NCBI GenBank assembly: GCA_003725585.1
Contig: RJMB01000012.1
Span: 90,201-154,200 of the forward strand
Reading direction: 5' to 3'
Length of the DNA stretch: 64,000 nt
Source: Halostreptopolyspora alba
GTDB lineage: Bacteria > Actinomycetota > Actinomycetes > Streptosporangiales > Streptosporangiaceae
The notes below the pieces were generated by a model. The model was not told where the DNA came from, ran no database searches, and saw only the letters and a program-made list of their open reading frames with translations. The number at the start of each line of letters is the position of its first letter. The stretch's first letter is position 1. The position numbers were made by a program, and so were the translations under genes. This document shows, piece after piece, positions 35,035 through 43,282 of this stretch.

Positions 35035-36309
35035 TCACCCCACGGCCGCCCGCCCCGCCGTCGTCACATCGAGCTGGCCGGTGACAGCGGCAGTGATGAG
35101 CGCCTGGCGTCGCTCAGCGAGGAGGGAAAGTTGGCGGTCGATTGAGGATCTTAGCCTTGCGGACTTCTCATGGTGTTGGTTGAGAGAATCCACGAACGCT
35201 CGCTGCTCGTTTAGCGGTGCTGCAGGGATGGGCCATTCCTTGATTTCCTCGACCTTTAGATTCACCATCGACTGTGAGGTTCCATGGGAAACTGCGGCGC
35301 ATAGCCCACGGATCCTACTGCTTCCAGCGACCTGGACTAGATAATTTGGGTCAAGATCGGGCGAGAGAGTGACGCGGAATATCTTGTCGCTGATCATCAG
35401 CTTGTCTCGCGTAGCCGGAACCACGGAAGTGGATCCCACAAGGGATGGTGTGTTTGCCCGAGTGATCAGAAGATCTCCTTCGTGGACTTCATATCTCCGT
35501 GTTGGAGGGACGTCTTCGGGGAGCTGTTTATTCTCATCAGGGTAAAATATTCCGTCTTTGACGGCGCTAACCTTTAGTACGCCCCATTCGTCGATTCCCG
35601 CTGAAATATTGTTGCATTGAGGGCTGGTTCCCTGTTCAAAATGAGTGGCTGTGCGACGCAAGCGAGAAAAACCATACTTTGAGGCGAGGCGGTCGACCTC
35701 GCTGTCGATGAGCGTTGTGGCACGCTCTGCGAGTAGCTGGCGGACTCTTGAATGCTGCCTCGCCATATCATCAATCCGAGTTGTTTCGGTGTCGAGGAAG
35801 TCGGCGATTCGCTGCTGCTCCTCCGTGGGAGGGAGTAGAACAGGGAGCCTCCTGATATCCCACTGGAACAGGTGAGGAACGCCCATGCCGTCCTTGAGAG
35901 CAGCTATGCGCCCCTGGATTGCGTCGCTTGCCAGGACGTAGCGAAGGAATTCCGGACGGATTCCGTGCGGACGGATAACAGCGATAGAACCATTGACGGT
36001 GGCGGGCCTCGGTAGCTCCTTCACAATGTTTGTGATGCCAAGCGTATTCCCGTCCTTCGCGAGTAGGACATCGCCCTCGGTTAATTTGAGTTCAGGAGAT
36101 TCGTTGTACCTGTATTCAGAGATGTAGTTGACGTTCTCGAAGTCGATTCTCTCTGACTTGATGTTCGGCGTGGAGAGGAAGGCGAATCCATCGGCCTGGT
36201 ACTCGGAGGCAGTCAGAGCTTTCCAGCCGATCCGGGCGTTCACCGAGGCAACACGGTCAACCCTGGAAACGGGCCAATGAGAGGAGTTCGTGGAAAACGG
36301 GTCGTTCAC
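35035..36309 (-). CDS. hsdS: Type I restriction specificity subunit S
   Basis: 424 residues with the two-half HsdS layout: TRD1 (about 15-165) ending in LPVLLPPTEEQQRIADFLDT, a central helix, TRD2 (about 205-370) ending WPIPAAPLNEQRAFVDSL, then a final helix. The conserved repeats P.EQ..I and NEQRA mark the two target domains. The ATG overlaps the hsdM stop (36306-36309). GC content across the TRDs is clearly below the neighbouring hsdM, as expected where specificity domains are exchanged horizontally. Recognition sequence not predictable. Confidence 0.9.
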   Translation of the reverse strand: MNDPFSTNSSHWPVSRVDRVASVNARIGWKALTASEYQADGFAFLSTPNIKSERIDFENVNYISEYRYNESPELKLTEGDVLLAKDGNTLGITNIVKELPRPATVNGSIAVIRPHGIRPEFLRYVLASDAIQGRIAALKDGMGVPHLFQWDIRRLPVLLPPTEEQQRIADFLDTETTRIDDMARQHSRVRQLLAERATTLIDSEVDRLASKYGFSRLRRTATHFEQGTSPQCNNISAGIDEWGVLKVSAVKDGIFYPDENKQLPEDVPPTRRYEVHEGDLLITRANTPSLVGSTSVVPATRDKLMISDKIFRVTLSPDLDPNYLVQVAGSSRIRGLCAAVSHGTSQSMVNLKVEEIKEWPIPAAPLNEQRAFVDSLNQHHEKSARLRSSIDRQLSLLAERRQALITAAVTGQLDVTTAGRAAVG

Positions 36310-38297
36310 TCCGTCACCTCCCCCAGCAACTTCTGGATCTCTCCCTCAAGCTCCTTCAGTTCCGCGTCGATCTCCTCCAACGGCCTTGGCGGCGTGTACT
36401 TGTAGAAGTACCTGGTGAAGGGAATCTCGTACCCCACCTTCGTCTTACTCTCGTCGATCCAGGCATCAGGGACGTGCGGCAGTACCTCGCGCTCCAAATA
36501 TGCGTGGATGTCCTCGTCCAGCGGCACGTTCTCGTAGTCGCGCAGGTCCGGGTCCGGAAGGACATTTCCCTTCTTGTCCTTCTGCAACTCGCCTTCGGGG
36601 TCGCTGACGCTGACCGCGTTCCACACCTGCTTGGTGACGGAGGTCGGGATGCCGGTCAGCCCCGCGTCGGCGTAGGCGGCCTTCAGTGTGGCGTCGAAGT
36701 CGGCCCTGCCGTAGATCGGCTCCCGGCCCGCCAGAGGGCGCAGCGCGGCGAGAATCTTGTCCCGCAGATCGGTGTCCTTGGCGAGGGTCTTGTTGGCCTC
36801 CAGCTCGGCCAGCGCCTCCTCGGTCACCTCGAAACGCAGCCGCAGCGGGCGCTCGACCGTGATCCGCCGGTACCCGAAATCCCTCGGCCGGAACACCTTC
36901 ACCCGCGGGTCCGACTCCGCCTCGGAGAGGGCGTTCACGTACAGCTTCTGCAGCTCCGCGATCCGGTCGTCCGGGATGAGCTTGCGCTTGTCGCCGAGGC
37001 TCTTGCGCATCTTCTCCCACTCCTCGCGGGCGTCCAGCAAGATCACCCTGCCCTTGTGGGCCGGATCCTTCTTGTTCGACAGGATCCAGAAGTAGGTGGA
37101 GATCCCCGTGTTGTAGAAGAGCTGGTCCGGCAGGGCGACGATGCCCTCCAGCCAGTCGTTCTCCAGGATCCACCGGCGGATGTTGGACTCGCCCGACTCC
37201 GCACCGCCCGTGAACAGCGGGGAGCCGTTGAACACGATCGCCACGCGCGCGCCCCCCTCCTCGGGTGTGCGCATGTGGTGGATCATGTGCTGCAAGAACA
37301 GCAGCGAACCGTCGTTGATCCGGGGCAGGCCGGCGCCGAAGCGGCCCCGATACCCCTTGTTCTCGTGCTCGGCCTCGACTTCACCGCGTGCCTGCTTCCA
37401 GTCCACCCCGAACGGCGGGTTGGCCAGCAGGTAGCTGAACGACTGTGCGGCGTGCCGGTCGTCGGTGAAGGAGTTGCCGAGCTTGATGTTGTCGGCTGTT
37501 TCACCCTTGATCAGCATGTCCGAGCGGCTGATCGCGTAGGACTCCGGATTCATCTCCTGGCCGAACAGCTTCACGGTCGCGTTCGGGTTGTGCTCGGTGA
37601 TGAAGTCCTCGGCGGCGGTGAGCATGCCCCCGGTCCCGCACGCCGGGTCCAGCACCGTGAATACCTTGCTCGGGATGAACAACTCGGCCTCGTCCGGCGA
37701 CAACAGCAGCTTCACCATCAGGTTGATGACCTCGCGCGGGGTGAAGTGCTCACCGGCGGTCTCGTTGGAGATCTCGGAGAACCTGCGGATCAGCTCCTCG
37801 AACAGGTAGCCCATCTGGTGGTTGGACACCCGCTCCGGGCTCAGATCCACCTCGGCGAACCTGCCCGCCACCTGGTACAGCAGATTCGACTTCTCCAGCC
37901 GGGCGATCTGGTTGGTGAAGTCGTAGTGCTCGAAGATGTCCGCGGCGGTCGACGAGAAACCGCCGACGTAGGTGCGCAGGTTCCGCGCGATGACATGCTC
38001 GTCGGTCTCGGACCCCACGATCCTCGTCAGGCTCAGGCTCGACTCGTTGAAGAAGCTCAACCCCAGTGGCCGGACGAACGACAGGAGCTGGCGCTCCTGG
38101 TTCTCGATGCCCTTGGCCTTGAGTTCGTCGCGCTTTTCGATGATGGCGGGCTTGTGCGGTTCCAGCACGCACTCCAGCCGCCGCAGCACGGTGAACGGCA
38201 GCACCACCCGGCCGTACTCCGACTGCTTGTAGCTGCCGCGCAGCAGGTCGGCCACCGACCAGAGGAAACCGGCGAGCCGCTGGTGCTCAGAACTCAT
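36306..38297 (-). CDS. hsdM: Type I modification methyltransferase subunit M
   Basis: 663 residues. The N-terminal HsdM helical domain (FLWSVADLLRGSYKQSEYGR) is followed by an N6-adenine methyltransferase: motif I VLDPACGTGGML and motif IV LLANPPFGVDWK. A C-terminal helical extension ends in KELEGEIQKLLGEV. It is longer than E. coli HsdM and fits the type I group in which M has an extended C-terminus. It overlaps hsdS by four bases. The methyltransferase at 38391 is 93 bases upstream. Confidence 0.92.
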   Translation of the reverse strand: MSSEHQRLAGFLWSVADLLRGSYKQSEYGRVVLPFTVLRRLECVLEPHKPAIIEKRDELKAKGIENQERQLLSFVRPLGLSFFNESSLSLTRIVGSETDEHVIARNLRTYVGGFSSTAADIFEHYDFTNQIARLEKSNLLYQVAGRFAEVDLSPERVSNHQMGYLFEELIRRFSEISNETAGEHFTPREVINLMVKLLLSPDEAELFIPSKVFTVLDPACGTGGMLTAAEDFITEHNPNATVKLFGQEMNPESYAISRSDMLIKGETADNIKLGNSFTDDRHAAQSFSYLLANPPFGVDWKQARGEVEAEHENKGYRGRFGAGLPRINDGSLLFLQHMIHHMRTPEEGGARVAIVFNGSPLFTGGAESGESNIRRWILENDWLEGIVALPDQLFYNTGISTYFWILSNKKDPAHKGRVILLDAREEWEKMRKSLGDKRKLIPDDRIAELQKLYVNALSEAESDPRVKVFRPRDFGYRRITVERPLRLRFEVTEEALAELEANKTLAKDTDLRDKILAALRPLAGREPIYGRADFDATLKAAYADAGLTGIPTSVTKQVWNAVSVSDPEGELQKDKKGNVLPDPDLRDYENVPLDEDIHAYLEREVLPHVPDAWIDESKTKVGYEIPFTRYFYKYTPPRPLEEIDAELKELEGEIQKLLGEVTE

Positions 38298-38390
38298 AGC
38301 GGGTTTTCCTTACCACAAACGAAGAGGGGACGGTAAAAGTCTGCGACGCGGCCACGACAGGCGCGACCGGTTCCGCTGAGCGGGCGCCGC

Positions 38391-40451
38391 TCACCTGTCG
38401 GAGGGGCTACCCGGGTCGTCCGGGGCCGGGCGGAGCGCGCCGTGGATCAGGCCGTCGATCATGGTGCGCTGGATGCCGTCGCCCGTCCGGGACAGCCGCT
38501 TGAGGACATCCCGGAACTCCTGCAGACGGCGGAACGCCGCACCGATCCTCCGCTGCTCGGGCAGCGGCAACCGGGGAAGCTCGACCCGGCGGATCTCGAT
38601 GAAGGAGAACGACGCGGTGCGGCGCAGCGTGGCGGAGTACCGCCTGATATCCGAATCGCTGAATACCGCGGCCAGGAACCACGGGTCGAGCGCGTCGAGG
38701 GCCGGGCGCAGCACCGCCACATGCTCCGCGACCGGGGTTCCCGCCTCGGTGTCGCCGACCACCCGGGCCGCGGGAGGATTGGTGACTATACGCGGCACCA
38801 GCACATCACCCGCCCGGACCCGCACCGTGTCCGCACCCTCCGGTATCCGCTGTGACGGCGGCCCCCCGGACAGCACCTCCTTCAACGTGAACGCGAGAAA
38901 GGCTTCCGCGGCGGTGTCCTCCTCCCCGCGGCGGTGCACCGGTGCCCGAAGCAGCTCCAGCTGCCCGCGGCGCACCAGATCATGCACGGTCACCGTGGCC
39001 CGTGACCCTGGCGACTCCTCGGTGACCTCCGGCAGCAGCCCCGGGAGCCGACCGGCGAGCTCGGCCAGGGCCTCCCGGGATTCACCGAGCCCGGACACAT
39101 CGGGGGCGGCCGGGGTGAGGTGCCGGGCCGGGGTGAGATCCACATCCTCGCCGAGGAGGTCGACCACCGGCACGGCCCGCCAGTACCCGGCCTCCTCGCC
39201 GCCGGTCTCCCGGCCGGCCGCGAACGGCTCGTAGGCGTCCAGCACCGCCTCGCGCACCTCCGGCCAGGCGGGTTCGGCGATCGTTGTGGCGGCGTCCACC
39301 ACCAGCACATCGGAGGGCGCGGGCTCGCCCTCGGCGGGGCGTCGCAGCACCCACACCGTGAGGGGAATGCCCATTGGGGGGGCCAGCCCGGCGGGTAGCG
39401 CGACCACCGCGCGCAACGCCCCCCGGCGCAGCAGCTCCGCCCGGATCCGGCGGCCGGACCGCCGCGACGCCACCCCCGGTGGGAGGACCACGACGACCGC
39501 GCCGCCGGGCCGGGCACGGGCGAGCGCGTGCTGCACCCAGGCGAGCTCCGAGTCGCCCTTCGCCGGGAGCCCGTACTCCCAGCGGGCGTCGAACTCCAGC
39601 GCCTCCACACCCCAGTCCCGCTGGTTGAACGGCGGGTTCACCAACACGGCATCGGCGTGCAGGTCGGGGAAGGCGTCCTCGCGCAGCGAGTCGCCCGCGC
39701 GGATGTCAGGTTCGGTACCGGCCAGCGCCAGCCGCACCACCCCGATCCGCGCCAGTCCCGCGTTCGCCTCCTGCCCCACCGGCCGCACCCCCCGGCCGCG
39801 CAGCAGCGCCGTGCGCAGCAGGGTGGCCGCGCCGCATGCCGGGTCGAACACGGTGCCCTCGGGGCGGCCGGCGAGATCCACCATCAGCTCGGCGAGCTCA
39901 TCGGGGGTGGCCGTGAACTGGCGGGTGACCGAGGTGAGGAAGCGCTCGTAGAGCCGCTCGAACGCCTCTTGCGGGCCACCCTCCTCACGAGCCAGCTCGG
40001 CGAGGGCGTCCAGCGTCTCCCGGAACGTGTGAACAGGGGGAAGCTCCGGTGCGCCGGTGTCGGGAACGGCTGTGAACACCGCCCGGATACGGTCGTCCAG
40101 CTCGGTGTCCGCCATCCCCGCGGTGTCGCGCTCCGAGGTCGCCACCAGCAGGGCCGCGCCCGCGAACGCCACCGCGTCGGCGGCGTCGAGCCGCCCCCGC
40201 GCGGCGTCCATGAGCTGCCACACCGACTCCACGCTCGGTGCGCGGACGAGCTTGCCCTGCCGCTCCAGCCAGCCGCGCACCTCACGCAGGTCGAACGAAG
40301 GGCTGGTGTCCGTGCCGCCAACCGGCTCCGGGAAATCGCCGTACCTGCGCCGCCAGTTACTCACCGCGGCGCGCCCCACCCCCGCCAGGCGGGCGATCTC
40401 GGCCGCGCTGACGGTCGCGGCGTCGCCGGTGTCCGGCACCGATCCTGCCAT
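38391..40451 (-). CDS. HTH-N6-adenine methyltransferase-specificity fusion
   Basis: 686 residues from ATG 40451; the in-frame extension beyond is promoter DNA. Residues about 10-60 form a helix-turn-helix (SAAEIARLAGVGRAAVSNWR). Residues about 180-460 are an HsdM-like methyltransferase with motif I FDPACGAATLL and motif IV VNPPFNQRDW. The last 200 residues read as one HsdS-type target domain (RIVTNPPAARVVGD, RVELPRLPLPEQRRIGAAF). Methylation and recognition are thus in one chain, with a DNA-binding head that may regulate its own promoter. A putative nuclease gene is divergent, 163 bases away. Confidence 0.82.
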   Translation of the reverse strand: MAGSVPDTGDAATVSAAEIARLAGVGRAAVSNWRRRYGDFPEPVGGTDTSPSFDLREVRGWLERQGKLVRAPSVESVWQLMDAARGRLDAADAVAFAGAALLVATSERDTAGMADTELDDRIRAVFTAVPDTGAPELPPVHTFRETLDALAELAREEGGPQEAFERLYERFLTSVTRQFTATPDELAELMVDLAGRPEGTVFDPACGAATLLRTALLRGRGVRPVGQEANAGLARIGVVRLALAGTEPDIRAGDSLREDAFPDLHADAVLVNPPFNQRDWGVEALEFDARWEYGLPAKGDSELAWVQHALARARPGGAVVVVLPPGVASRRSGRRIRAELLRRGALRAVVALPAGLAPPMGIPLTVWVLRRPAEGEPAPSDVLVVDAATTIAEPAWPEVREAVLDAYEPFAAGRETGGEEAGYWRAVPVVDLLGEDVDLTPARHLTPAAPDVSGLGESREALAELAGRLPGLLPEVTEESPGSRATVTVHDLVRRGQLELLRAPVHRRGEEDTAAEAFLAFTLKEVLSGGPPSQRIPEGADTVRVRAGDVLVPRIVTNPPAARVVGDTEAGTPVAEHVAVLRPALDALDPWFLAAVFSDSDIRRYSATLRRTASFSFIEIRRVELPRLPLPEQRRIGAAFRRLQEFRDVLKRLSRTGDGIQRTMIDGLIHGALRPAPDDPGSPSDR

Positions 40452-40511
40452 GATGTTGACCCTATCGCAGTCGCATATGCAGGGGAACACCCGTACACAG
40501 AAATTTTCTTG

Positions 40512-40541
40512 TTGACTGTGTTCACAGACAAAGTTTACATT
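40512..40541 (+). promoter_or_regulatory. Promoter with embedded CTGTG-TT-CACAG palindrome
   Basis: TTGACT (40512-40517), an 18-base spacer and TACATT (40536-40541) give a good sigma-70 promoter reading toward the TIGR04141 gene, rare in this GC-rich window. A perfect five-base-arm palindrome CTGTG-TT-CACAG (40516-40527) lies across the -35/spacer, placed to repress. Confidence 0.6.
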
Positions 40542-40614
40542 GACGGAGTCGCCGAAGAGTGTACTCAACGGTGCGTTCACGACAGTGTCCCGTTACTTCC
40601 CCCGGGAGATCGCA

Positions 40615-42315
40615 ATGACCCGAACGGCACTTCCCAGCCCCGAGCCGCCCCGAGCCGCCGCCCGCGTCCGCGAGGTCACGCTGTACCGGCTGACCGGTGT
40701 GCAAGCGAACGAGCAGAGCATGCGCGCGGTCTTCGACGAAGCTGGAACCGATCGCCAGCAGCTCGACGTCCGGACGACCCGAATCCACGGGATGCCGGCG
40801 GTGGTTTTGCACGGGATGCGCGGTGGAGAGCGCCCGCCCGACTGGCAGGCGGACGCGGTCCGGACCACCGATGTCGACCTGGACCTGCGCGCGACCTCCC
40901 CGGTCGCCGCCGTCCTCATCGCGGTGGACGACCACGTCTACGCGTTCAGCTACGGGGGCGGACACCACTTCATCCCGCGAGACCTCAGGGACCCCGAGTT
41001 CGGACGCACGTTCGCCGCCTGCGCCCTCGACCCGGCAACGGTGGCCACTGTGAACACCCGCGACATGGACACCGTGAACCGGTACGGCAGTATCCATATC
41101 CCGCGCGGCCAGGCGGTACGCACCTTCGGGCTCCAACACGAAAAGGAGCTGGTGAACCGTCTCAAAGCCAGATGCGGGCTGAACGAGCTCACCGCCGCGC
41201 GGGGCGGTGAGAAGGCGCGCTTCGCCGAATGCGGGGACGGCATCCGAACCCATCTCGGTGTCAACCAGGCGGACCTCGTCAACGACATCCGCTTCATCGC
41301 CGCGACCGTGGAAGAACACTCCGTGCGGGAGGAGTTGCGGTTCCTGGAGGACCGAAAGGAGGTCCGCTCCCCCGAGAAGATCGACGTGCTCTGGTCACTG
41401 GTCGAGGACGGGCTGCGCGACCCGGACTCCATCGGGCTGGCGCTCTCGCCGCCACTGGACGTCTTCGACCAGCTTGAGGAGGCGCGGTCCTTCCAGACAC
41501 ACATCGGGGTGACGTGCCCGCTGCGTACCGAACTCCGGGTGGAGGACCTGGTGGCGCGGCTTCGCTCTCTGAAAGAGGGGACACTCGCCCAGGCGCTCAA
41601 GAACGGGTGGATCAGGCTGTTCGAGGACACCCACGGCCGACGGGAGATCGCCATGCACCGCAACCTGCGCTACTGGATCGAGGCCACGGTGTCGCCGGGC
41701 AGCGAGATGTACGTGCTGCGGGACGGGCGCTGGTACGAGTACGGCCCCCGCTACCTGGAGGAAGTGCGCCGCGAGGTCGCGGACCTCCTCGCGCGTGGCT
41801 CCTCGCTGGACCTCCCCGACTGGCCGGACTGGCTGGAGTACCGCTACGACCGGGAATCACCCGAGGCCGCTTACAACAGGCACGTCGGCGAGACGCAGTC
41901 CGGCTACCTCTGCCTGGACAAGAACCTCGCCCGCACCGAGGTCCACTTCGGCAACGGGGTGGAGCTGTGCGACATTCTCGGGCCGGGCAATGAGCTGGTC
42001 CACGTCAAGCAGGCGTCGTCGGCAGCGGACCTGAGTCACCTGTTCAACCAGGCCAAGTCGGCCGTGGAGAGCCTGCACTACGAGCGCCAGGCACGCGAAT
42101 GGTTCGCTGAGGCCGTGGCACGCATGGACCCCGAGCGCGACCTCACCGGCTTCCAGCCGAGGACCGTCGTGTTCGCCATCCGGCTGACCAAGCACTCCGA
42201 GATCACCGTCGACAATCTCTACCCGCTGGCCCAGGTCGAGCTGTACCGCACCGCCGTGGCGCTGCGCCGGTGCGGAATCGCCGTCGAGGTCTTCACCATC
42301 AGGCACAGCAGCTGA
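40615..42315 (+). CDS. TIGR04141/DUF6119 family putative nuclease
   Basis: 566 residues from ATG 40615 with GGGAG upstream; a TTG 75 bases earlier overlaps the promoter. It matches the 'sporadically distributed' TIGR04141 pattern: VTLYRLTG start, YGGGHHFI, FGLQHEKELVNRLKARCGL with TRIHG earlier, GIRTHLGV, and the C-terminal block LCLDKNLART, VELCDILGPGNELVHVKQ, SHLFNQAKSAVESL. The E/D...HVK arrangement in that block resembles a PD-(D/E)xK nuclease core. Members occur patchily in defence islands. Beside a methyltransferase with its own target domain, a restriction role is plausible but unproven. Confidence 0.78.
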   Translation: MTRTALPSPEPPRAAARVREVTLYRLTGVQANEQSMRAVFDEAGTDRQQLDVRTTRIHGMPAVVLHGMRGGERPPDWQADAVRTTDVDLDLRATSPVAAVLIAVDDHVYAFSYGGGHHFIPRDLRDPEFGRTFAACALDPATVATVNTRDMDTVNRYGSIHIPRGQAVRTFGLQHEKELVNRLKARCGLNELTAARGGEKARFAECGDGIRTHLGVNQADLVNDIRFIAATVEEHSVREELRFLEDRKEVRSPEKIDVLWSLVEDGLRDPDSIGLALSPPLDVFDQLEEARSFQTHIGVTCPLRTELRVEDLVARLRSLKEGTLAQALKNGWIRLFEDTHGRREIAMHRNLRYWIEATVSPGSEMYVLRDGRWYEYGPRYLEEVRREVADLLARGSSLDLPDWPDWLEYRYDRESPEAAYNRHVGETQSGYLCLDKNLARTEVHFGNGVELCDILGPGNELVHVKQASSAADLSHLFNQAKSAVESLHYERQAREWFAEAVARMDPERDLTGFQPRTVVFAIRLTKHSEITVDNLYPLAQVELYRTAVALRRCGIAVEVFTIRHSS

Positions 42316-42550
42316 TGGGGCGGCACCACTTCGGGTCGAGCGGCCCACTTGTTCCCCGATATCCCGAAGGGCGTCGAGTCCGAGTTGCCCGATTGTGTAT
42401 GGCGATGTTCGGCGTGAACGTGTGGCCGGTATGTACGTACACCCGTGCGCTTTCGCAAGCTCGGTAGCCCCACAGGCAGTCCACCGAGCCGAACCCCCAT
42501 GGAAGGTTATGCAACATAGCTGAGCTTGAACGCGGGCTGTTCGCGGCAGT
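42316..42550. other. Non-coding DNA after TIGR04141 gene
   Basis: Lower-GC stretch without a believable gene. Together with the following hairpin and lead-in to the DUF2637 remnant it makes about 390 bases without a gene. Confidence 0.4.
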
Positions 42551-42584
42551 CAACAAAAAATCCCAGGACATGAAGTCCTGGGAT
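42551..42584 (-). terminator. Rho-independent terminator-like hairpin, minus strand
   Basis: A perfect ten-base stem ATCCCAGGAC / GTCCTGGGAT (42560-42569, 42575-42584) with a five-base loop. Read on the minus strand the stem is followed by six T residues (42560-42555). The nearest minus-strand gene is the DUF262 gene ending at 43283, 700 bases away, so it may be left from a lost gene or an insertion element end. Confidence 0.55.
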
Positions 42585-42706
42585 CGAAATACAGCGCATC
42601 TTTATGCACTGCCATACATATTTGCGTGTCCGAGGGGGAGTTGCCAGTTACGTACATGCCCCTGAGCCTGTCCGCGGACCTTGCCTTGGACGGGCGGTGA
42701 TCTGCG

Positions 42707-42905
42707 ATGGATTCTTCCCGCTGGTCCCGCTGGACAACCATCGCCGCGGTCCTTCTCCTGGCCACGATCGCGGCCGTCGTCTCCTACTCCCACATGTACG
42801 ACCTGGCGCTGGGCCACGGCGAACCCGAATGGCGGGCGGCCCTCTTCCCACTGTCGGTGGACGGGACAGTCGTCGCGGCACCGATGACGTTCCTCTCCAA
42901 CGCCC
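42707..42905 (+). pseudogene. Second DUF2637 remnant, truncated
   Basis: From ATG 42707 the frame reads RWSRWTTIAAVLLLATIAAV, YSHMYDLALGHGEPEWRAAL and FPLSVDGTVVAAPMTFLSN, closely related to the copy at 10639, including the upstream TTGGACGGGCGGTGA sequence. It breaks off near 42903 and continues into unrelated DNA. Another trace of AICE-like elements. Confidence 0.65.
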
Positions 42906-42939
42906 CCCAGCAACATCGCCGTCGCCGCCCCCCAGTGTG

Positions 42940-43259
42940 GCCGTGGTTCGAGAAGCTGGTGGGCTGCGCGGGCGCAAGATATTCGCGCGCGTCGACGACC
43001 AGGCGGACACCTACACGGTGTGCACGCCGATCAAGGAGGACGACGCCCCCGCGCCTCGGTCTGCTGCGCGGCGTCTTGCCCGGCTGCCCGTACCTGCGGG
43101 GCCGCCTCATCGGCGAGTCGCCCCGAATCTACGAGCGGATCGGCGCGGGCATAGCCGAACTAGAGGTTAGCGCTTCCCGCGATCGGTTCTGCCCGTTCAT
43201 CGAGTTCTACCGCAGGCGGGACCAGATCGAGCTGTGGATGCCGATCGCGGGGCGAGATG
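42940..43259 (+). pseudogene. GyrI-like effector-binding domain fragment
   Basis: One frame reads LRGRKIFARVDDQADTYTVC and PIKEDDAP; a second, from about 43075, reads GVLPGCPYLRGRLIGESPRI, YERIGAGIAELE and FIEFYRRRDQIELWMPIA. This is the order of GyrI-like small-molecule-binding domains ('PGG.YLR..L.GEP...Y..IG..', 'P.IEFYR..DEI.L..P'). Frameshifted and lacking its start. It ends just before the convergent DUF262 gene. Confidence 0.5.
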
Positions 43260-43282
43260 TCCGCTGTCGGGCGGGCGCGCAG

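Noticed and set aside
36474..38336. Plus-strand frame opposite hsdM
   Set aside because: Shadow of hsdM, which has DPACGTGG and NPPFG motifs.
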